Shown: positions 12,208 through 14,793 of the stretch, piece after piece
Numbering within the stretch: position 1 is the stretch's first letter
How the letters are laid out: each line of letters begins with the position of its first letter
Assembly (NCBI GenBank): GCA_905195005.1
Contig: CAJJUC010000044.1
Location: 1-14,793 of the forward strand
DNA: 14,793 nt
Reading direction: 5' to 3'
Origin: an uncultured Eubacteriales bacterium
GTDB taxonomy: Bacteria > Bacillota > Clostridia > UMGS1883
Made by a program: the position numbers and the translations under genes
The notes under the pieces: generated by a model
Database searches by the model: none
What the model was told of the DNA's origin: nothing
What the model saw: the letters and a program-made list of their open reading frames with translations, nothing else

Positions 12208-13496
12208 TGAAGGTCGCATTTTGCGCGCTCGGCTGCAAGGTCAATCAGTATGAAGCTGATTGCTATGCGCAGCTTTTTAAGCAGCGCGGCTATGAAATTT
12301 CGTCGTTTGACGAAAAATGTGATGTATATGTTATAAACACCTGTTCCGTTACGAATATCGGGGAACGGAAAAGCCGCCAAATGATTCGGCGTGCAAGAAA
12401 GATGAATCCGTCTGCCGTGATTGCAGTGACCGGGTGCTATGCTCAGGTTAAGACGGCGGATATTAAAAATATGCCCGAGGCGGATGTTGTTATCGGAACG
12501 TCGGGCAGGCATCTGATATGCGATTTGGTTGAAGCGGTGATGCGCGGAGAGAACGCCGAGCATTGCTCGGATATAATGAAAGAGCGCGCCTATGAGGAAA
12601 TGGAGTGCGCGGGGGAAACCGAGCGCACCCGCGCATATATAAAAATTGAGGACGGGTGCAACAACTTTTGTTCTTATTGCATAATTCCATATGCGCGCGG
12701 TCCGGTGCGTTCACGCAGACCCGAAAATGTTCTTGCCGAAGCGGTGCGCCTTGCGAAAAACGGATTTTGCGAGCTTGTGCTGACGGGAATAAGCATTTCA
12801 TCGTACGGCAGGGATTTGGAGGAAAATATCACGCTCGGGGATATTATAAACCGCGTTTCGGAGACGGACGGCATTAAGCGCGTGCGGCTCGGAAGCATTG
12901 ACCCGCGCATTTTTGACAATGATTTTATAACCCTGCTTGCGGCAAATGAAAAGGTTTGCCGTCAGTTTCACATATCGCTCCAAAGCGGCAGCGCAGGTGT
13001 GCTTTCAAGAATGAACAGGAAATACACCCCAGAGCAGTACCTTTCGGCAGTTGAAAAAATACGCCGGGCAATGCCCGACGCAGCGATAACGACCGATATT
13101 ATCTGCGGATTTCCCGGGGAAACCGACAGCGAATTTGAGGAAACAAAGGAATTTGTGAGAAAAGCGCGCTTCGCAAGAGTGCATGTGTTCCCGTATTCCG
13201 AGCGCGAAGGAACGGCTGCCGCCAAAATGAAGCAGCTCAATAAAGAAGTCCGCGAAAAGCGCGCGAAGGAGCTTTTTGAAATAACGGAGAATATACGCGC
13301 GGAATTTGAAGAGTCTTTCATCGGGAGCACTCACGGCGTTTTGTTTGAGCAAAGCGCGGACGGTGTGAGCGAAGGGCTTACAAAAAATTATCTCCGTATA
13401 TATGTAAACAGTGAAAAGCCGCTTGATTCCGAGCTTCACCCGGTAAAAATCACGGGCAGGGAAAACGGCAGGCTGACAGGAACGCTTGCCGATTAG
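12207..13496 (+). CDS. mtaB: tRNA t6A37 methylthiotransferase
   Basis: Radical SAM enzyme that adds a methylthio group to C2 of N6-threonylcarbamoyladenosine at tRNA position 37, forming ms2t6A in tRNAs reading ANN codons. The 429-residue protein starts with the MTTase N-terminal domain, CALGCKVNQYE (6-16). Its auxiliary-cluster cysteines are C10, C46 (INTCSVTN) and C77 (TGCYAQ). The radical SAM cluster is C151, C155 and C158 in DGCNNFCSYCIIPYARGPVR (149-168). LTGISISSYG and LGSIDPRIF follow, and a C-terminal TRAM-like stretch occupies about the last 60 residues. CxLGCKVNQYE together with SYCIIPYARG distinguishes MtaB from MiaB and RimO. The ATG at 12207 overlaps the nudF stop (TGATG) and has AGAGGA 8 nt upstream. 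Its stop overlaps the stop of the convergent gene by 4 bp, and no hairpin terminator is visible at the junction. Confidence 0.95.
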   Translation: MKVAFCALGCKVNQYEADCYAQLFKQRGYEISSFDEKCDVYVINTCSVTNIGERKSRQMIRRARKMNPSAVIAVTGCYAQVKTADIKNMPEADVVIGTSGRHLICDLVEAVMRGENAEHCSDIMKERAYEEMECAGETERTRAYIKIEDGCNNFCSYCIIPYARGPVRSRRPENVLAEAVRLAKNGFCELVLTGISISSYGRDLEENITLGDIINRVSETDGIKRVRLGSIDPRIFDNDFITLLAANEKVCRQFHISLQSGSAGVLSRMNRKYTPEQYLSAVEKIRRAMPDAAITTDIICGFPGETDSEFEETKEFVRKARFARVHVFPYSEREGTAAAKMKQLNKEVREKRAKELFEITENIRAEFEESFIGSTHGVLFEQSADGVSEGLTKNYLRIYVNSEKPLDSELHPVKITGRENGRLTGTLAD

Positions 13497-14191
13497 TCTT
13501 TGCTCATTTTGTTATACGAAACATCGGCGGCTTCGCTTTGCATGTTGCAGCCGAGGCGGTAGAACGGAACGCGCGTTAAAAGCTTGTCCGCAAGGGTAAG
13601 CATTTTATCCATTTCGGTAAGATCGTTTGTTCTCAGCGTTTGCGTGATGACCGTCGGAATTGCCGCGGCAGGATCAATTTTTTCAATATGATTTATGCTG
13701 TCGCGCTCAAGAATACAGATTCCCTTTACAGGTGCAATCATGTTTTCGCCCATGTTTTCCTTTCCGCGCCATGGTGTTCCGCAAACATAGAATTTATCAT
13801 CAATCAGCCTTAAAATAGGCTTGTCGCCGTTTATGACAACGGCGCGGCTGCCGAATTTTTTCAGCCAAAGCGATATATGCGTTGTTTTCCCCGTGCCGCT
13901 CACTGCCGTGAACAGATATGCCTGCCCGTCAACGGCGATTGCGGCGCAGTGCATCAGCATTGCGTTGTAGTCAAGAATTTTGCGGCATATCACACGGTAT
14001 ATTTCCAGGCATTCAAGATAACCGTCGGGAAATTCGGGATTTTCCGCTATCGCCCTGCGCATTGCGGCGCCGTCCGCCTCCGCAGTAAAGTCGGCGTTTG
14101 TGCAATCGGTTATGTATTCACGGCAAAAGCTTTCCGTATACGGAAGCCTATTCCTTACTTCAATAACAAGTCCTGCTATTTTTATAAACAT
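13493..14191 (-). CDS. HPr kinase/PEP carboxykinase-like P-loop protein
   Basis: A 232-residue protein whose middle resembles the nucleotide-binding core shared by HPr kinase and PEP carboxykinase. The P-loop region is FTAVSGTGKTTHISLWL (94-110), with K102 binding phosphate. It is followed by VVINGDKPIL (118-127), where D123 fits the Walker-B-like metal ligand, then GTPWRGKENMG (138-148). It is shorter than true HPr kinase (about 310 residues) and lacks its N-terminal domain. Homologues of this type often sit beside PqqD-like or peptide-modification genes, but none is present here. The first glycine of the standard P-loop is alanine (A96). ATG 14191 is preferred because AGAGG (14205-14201) precedes it; the frame stays open upstream but without a better start. 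It converges with mtaB. Substrate unknown; a small-molecule or peptide kinase is possible. Confidence 0.78.
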   Translation of the reverse strand: MFIKIAGLVIEVRNRLPYTESFCREYITDCTNADFTAEADGAAMRRAIAENPEFPDGYLECLEIYRVICRKILDYNAMLMHCAAIAVDGQAYLFTAVSGTGKTTHISLWLKKFGSRAVVINGDKPILRLIDDKFYVCGTPWRGKENMGENMIAPVKGICILERDSINHIEKIDPAAAIPTVITQTLRTNDLTEMDKMLTLADKLLTRVPFYRLGCNMQSEAADVSYNKMSKD

Positions 14192-14214
14192 ATGATTATT
14201 CCTCTCCGACAGCT

Positions 14215-14240
14215 GCGGCGGAGGATAAATATTCCGCCGC
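14215..14240 (-). promoter_or_regulatory. Leader hairpin upstream of the HPr-kinase-like gene
   Basis: GCGGCGGA (14215-14222) and TCCGCCGC (14233-14240) are exact reverse complements around a 10-nt loop. The hairpin lies in the predicted leader, ending 10 nt before the ribosome binding site. No T-tract follows, so it is more likely an RNA-stability or translational element than a terminator. Confidence 0.55.
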
Positions 14241-14258
14241 GAGGCTGCATTTTTAATA

Positions 14259-14287
14259 ATTATATAATATCGGGGAAAAATAATCAA
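14259..14287 (-). promoter_or_regulatory. Promoter of the HPr-kinase-like gene
   Basis: On the minus strand TTGATT (14287-14282) and TATAAT (14264-14259) are 17 bases apart. The -35 overlaps the end of the upstream membrane-protein gene. The HPr-kinase-like gene can therefore be transcribed independently of it. Confidence 0.78.
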
Positions 14288-14688
14288 CAGTATTTTTTGC
14301 GAAAAGTGAGCTTTTCTTTGAAAACGGACGCTGCTGCGCACCAGACAAAGGCGGAAAGGATGTAAATCCTTACGGAATTGTCAATCCCGATAAATATCAA
14401 AGCCGCGGCAGCAGGCAGATAAAGAAAAAGCTTTTTCGGAGCTGTCAGTGCAGTAAGCCCTGCCGCAAAGACTGCAAGGATTCGGAACAGCTCAAAGTCA
14501 TATTCCGAGCAAAGCTTCAGGCAAATGTCGGAAAGAACCGCGCCCATCGGTATTTCCCATGAAAATGACGGTTCAACATTGAAGAATGAAAATAATACAA
14601 AAACAGCCGCGAAGCAAAGCCATGCCGGCAAAAGTCCGAGCGCGGCGCAAAGCGTGAAGGAAATTATAAGATAAAATAATTTATACAT
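14284..14688 (-). CDS. Hypothetical multi-pass membrane protein
   Basis: A 134-residue protein I do not recognise. It has about five hydrophobic stretches (roughly 5-20, 22-37, 67-83, 87-102 and 106-123) and a basic C-terminus (KEKLTFRKKY). A short polar segment between the second and third stretches (38-66) holds two acidic residues and two cysteines. It is almost certainly an integral cytoplasmic-membrane protein. The start at 14688 is supported by AGAGGTG just upstream on the minus strand. The HPr-kinase-like gene follows on the same strand after about 90 bp with its own promoter, so a functional link is only suggested by proximity. A TATACT box at 14747-14742 might be its -10, but no good -35 is visible. 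Confidence 0.7.
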   Translation of the reverse strand: MYKLFYLIISFTLCAALGLLPAWLCFAAVFVLFSFFNVEPSFSWEIPMGAVLSDICLKLCSEYDFELFRILAVFAAGLTALTAPKKLFLYLPAAAALIFIGIDNSVRIYILSAFVWCAAASVFKEKLTFRKKYC

Positions 14689-14778
14689 TCGGTTTCACCT
14701 CTTAACCTTATCAATGTTTATTATTTTATCAGCGGCGCAAAAGTATAACAGATTTTTAAAAGAAATAAAAGGAAAATC

Positions 14779-14784
14779 GGAGGG
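14779..14784 (+). promoter_or_regulatory. Ribosome binding site of a gene starting beyond the right edge
   Basis: GGAGGG is followed by 9 nt up to the end of the window, so a plus-strand start codon at about 14794 would be well placed. The stretch 14696-14778 has no clear promoter or gene. Confidence 0.4.
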
Positions 14785-14793
14785 ATATTTGTT

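Noticed and set aside
11694..12563. 289-codon minus-strand frame across nudF and mtaB
   Set aside because: It lies opposite two well-recognised genes and gives low-complexity Ser/Pro-rich translation.

Overview
The window looks like chromosomal DNA from an anaerobic Firmicute of class Clostridia, probably a gut Oscillospirales-type organism. This is inferred from moderate GC content, strong AGGAGG-type ribosome binding sites, near-consensus sigma-A promoters, a C-GCAxxG-C-C protein, an NADP-type glutamate dehydrogenase and a clostridial-style FtsH. There are no rRNA or tRNA genes, CRISPR arrays, insertion sequences or phage genes. It reads as ordinary chromosome with some gene decay.

Positions 1-2953: a LacI-family regulator (cut by the left edge, minus strand) diverges from a two-gene operon. 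The operon encodes an L-fucose/L-arabinose isomerase-fold protein and a D-tagatose/D-allulose 3-epimerase family protein. The operon promoter carries a perfect 22-bp palindrome with a central CG over its -10 box, as expected of a LacI-type operator. Together they suggest a repressible aldose-ketose and C3-epimer interconversion step for a rare sugar.

Positions 2905-5387: a promoter overlapped by a 17-bp inverted repeat leads into the wreck of a Nudix hydrolase gene (deletion plus G-tract frameshift). It is followed by a consensus promoter, a roughly 125-nt untranslated segment ending in an intrinsic terminator, and then gdhA. No obvious second promoter lies between the terminator and gdhA, so the segment is either a small RNA or an attenuating leader. 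A small C-GCAxxG-C-C gene overlaps the end of gdhA by one base, and a strong terminator follows.

Positions 5388-7355: an FtsH-family membrane AAA+ zinc protease, alone, followed by a perfect 16-bp terminator hairpin.

Positions 7362-11464: on the minus strand, a GTER-type medium-chain dehydrogenase, a Gfo/Idh/MocA oxidoreductase (4-base overlap) and a PIG3-type quinone oxidoreductase form an operon. An AraC-family pseudogene fragment lies behind it. An intact AraC-family regulator is transcribed divergently and is the likely controller.

Positions 11560-14793: nudF-like ADP-ribose pyrophosphatase and mtaB (tRNA ms2t6A methylthiotransferase) form an overlapping pair with its own promoter. Convergent to them, on the minus strand, are a small HPr-kinase/PEPCK-like P-loop protein and an unrecognised membrane protein. 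At the right edge a ribosome binding site on the plus strand suggests another gene starting just outside.

I see no evident new multi-gene defence or mobile system. The most interesting items are the gdhA leader RNA, the two palindromes over promoters, and the split dehydrogenase pair.
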